Positions 63,995 through 64,000 of a stretch of 64,000 nt of DNA are shown piece by piece. Numbering within the stretch: the stretch's first letter is position 1; each line of letters opens with the position of its first letter. The position numbers were made by a program, and so were the translations under genes. The notes under the pieces were generated by a model. That model was not told the origin of the DNA and ran no database searches. It was given only the letters and a program-made list of their open reading frames with translations. Location: the NCBI RefSeq assembly GCF_021631985.1, contig NZ_CP070225.1, positions 124,001-188,000 on the forward strand, given 5' to 3'. This DNA comes from Sandaracinus amylolyticus (GTDB taxonomy: Bacteria; Myxococcota_A; Polyangia; Polyangiales; Sandaracinaceae).

Positions 63995-64000
63995 GTGATC

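Overview
The window is very GC-rich DNA (about 70% by eye) that is almost entirely coding, with frequent GTG and a few TTG starts. It carries many lipoproteins whose mature N-termini are runs of Asp-Ala-(Gly), von Willebrand A and thrombospondin-type-3 lipoproteins, TPR and HEAT adaptor proteins, an FHA-sigma54 activator and a DnaJ-TPR protein. Together these point to a Myxococcota chromosome, probably Sandaracinus-like or a neighbour in the Polyangia. This is inferred from content; no rRNA or tRNA was recognised to confirm it.

Layout. 1-10 kb: a DnaJ-TPR/DnaK/adaptor cluster, a CNNM/CorC-type membrane protein, a metallophosphoesterase, a flavin-dependent halogenase-like enzyme and a MerR-TPR regulator. 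10-20 kb: a nucleoside phosphorylase-family protein, a 0.46-kb mosaic of intergenic repeats, an App1-like phosphatase, three tandem paralogous VWA lipoproteins, a methyltransferase/HEAT pair and an FHA-sigma54 activator. 20-25 kb: an exo/endonuclease/phosphatase-fold protein, a quinone oxidoreductase, and a three-gene operon (diheme-type lipoprotein, exported protein, PQQ-type sugar dehydrogenase) closed by a textbook terminator. 25.4-31.1 kb: a retron operon on the minus strand. 31-38 kb: an SDR epimerase, divergent TSP3 and glycine-rich surface proteins, and an EF-G paralogue with a structured leader. 38-43 kb: two near-duplicate P450s around a MAPEG protein, then an ABC ATPase. 43-54 kb: SIMPL protein, serine dehydratase, a TPR/sirtuin/lipase-maturation-factor operon, a TSP3 outer-membrane-type protein and a HEAT protein followed by a 21-bp tandem repeat. 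54-64 kb: an MXAN_5187-like protein, a GH5 glycosidase, AsmA, small transporters, AI-2E-family permease, TatD and a hotdog-fold protein.

The standout locus is the retron at 25468-31050. A HEAT/ARM-repeat protein gene overlaps a winged-helix/SWIM zinc-finger gene by four bases (GTGA). This is followed by a noncoding region with the full architecture of an msr-msd RNA: a1/a2 inverted repeats of 26 nt, a candidate branching AGC, two msr hairpins and a long msd hairpin. The reverse transcriptase comes next, with the retron signatures NAxxH, YADD and VTG and a long N-terminal extension. From memory, this RT + ARM/HEAT + WH-SWIM composition matches the type XIII retron class of the tripartite retron classification. 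The class is therefore probably known, but this locus and its RNA are likely undescribed.

A second genome-level pattern is that many genes have a TAxxxT hexamer (TAGATT, TAGACT, TAGGTT and similar) ending only about 6-12 nt before the start codon. This suggests that leaderless transcripts are common here.
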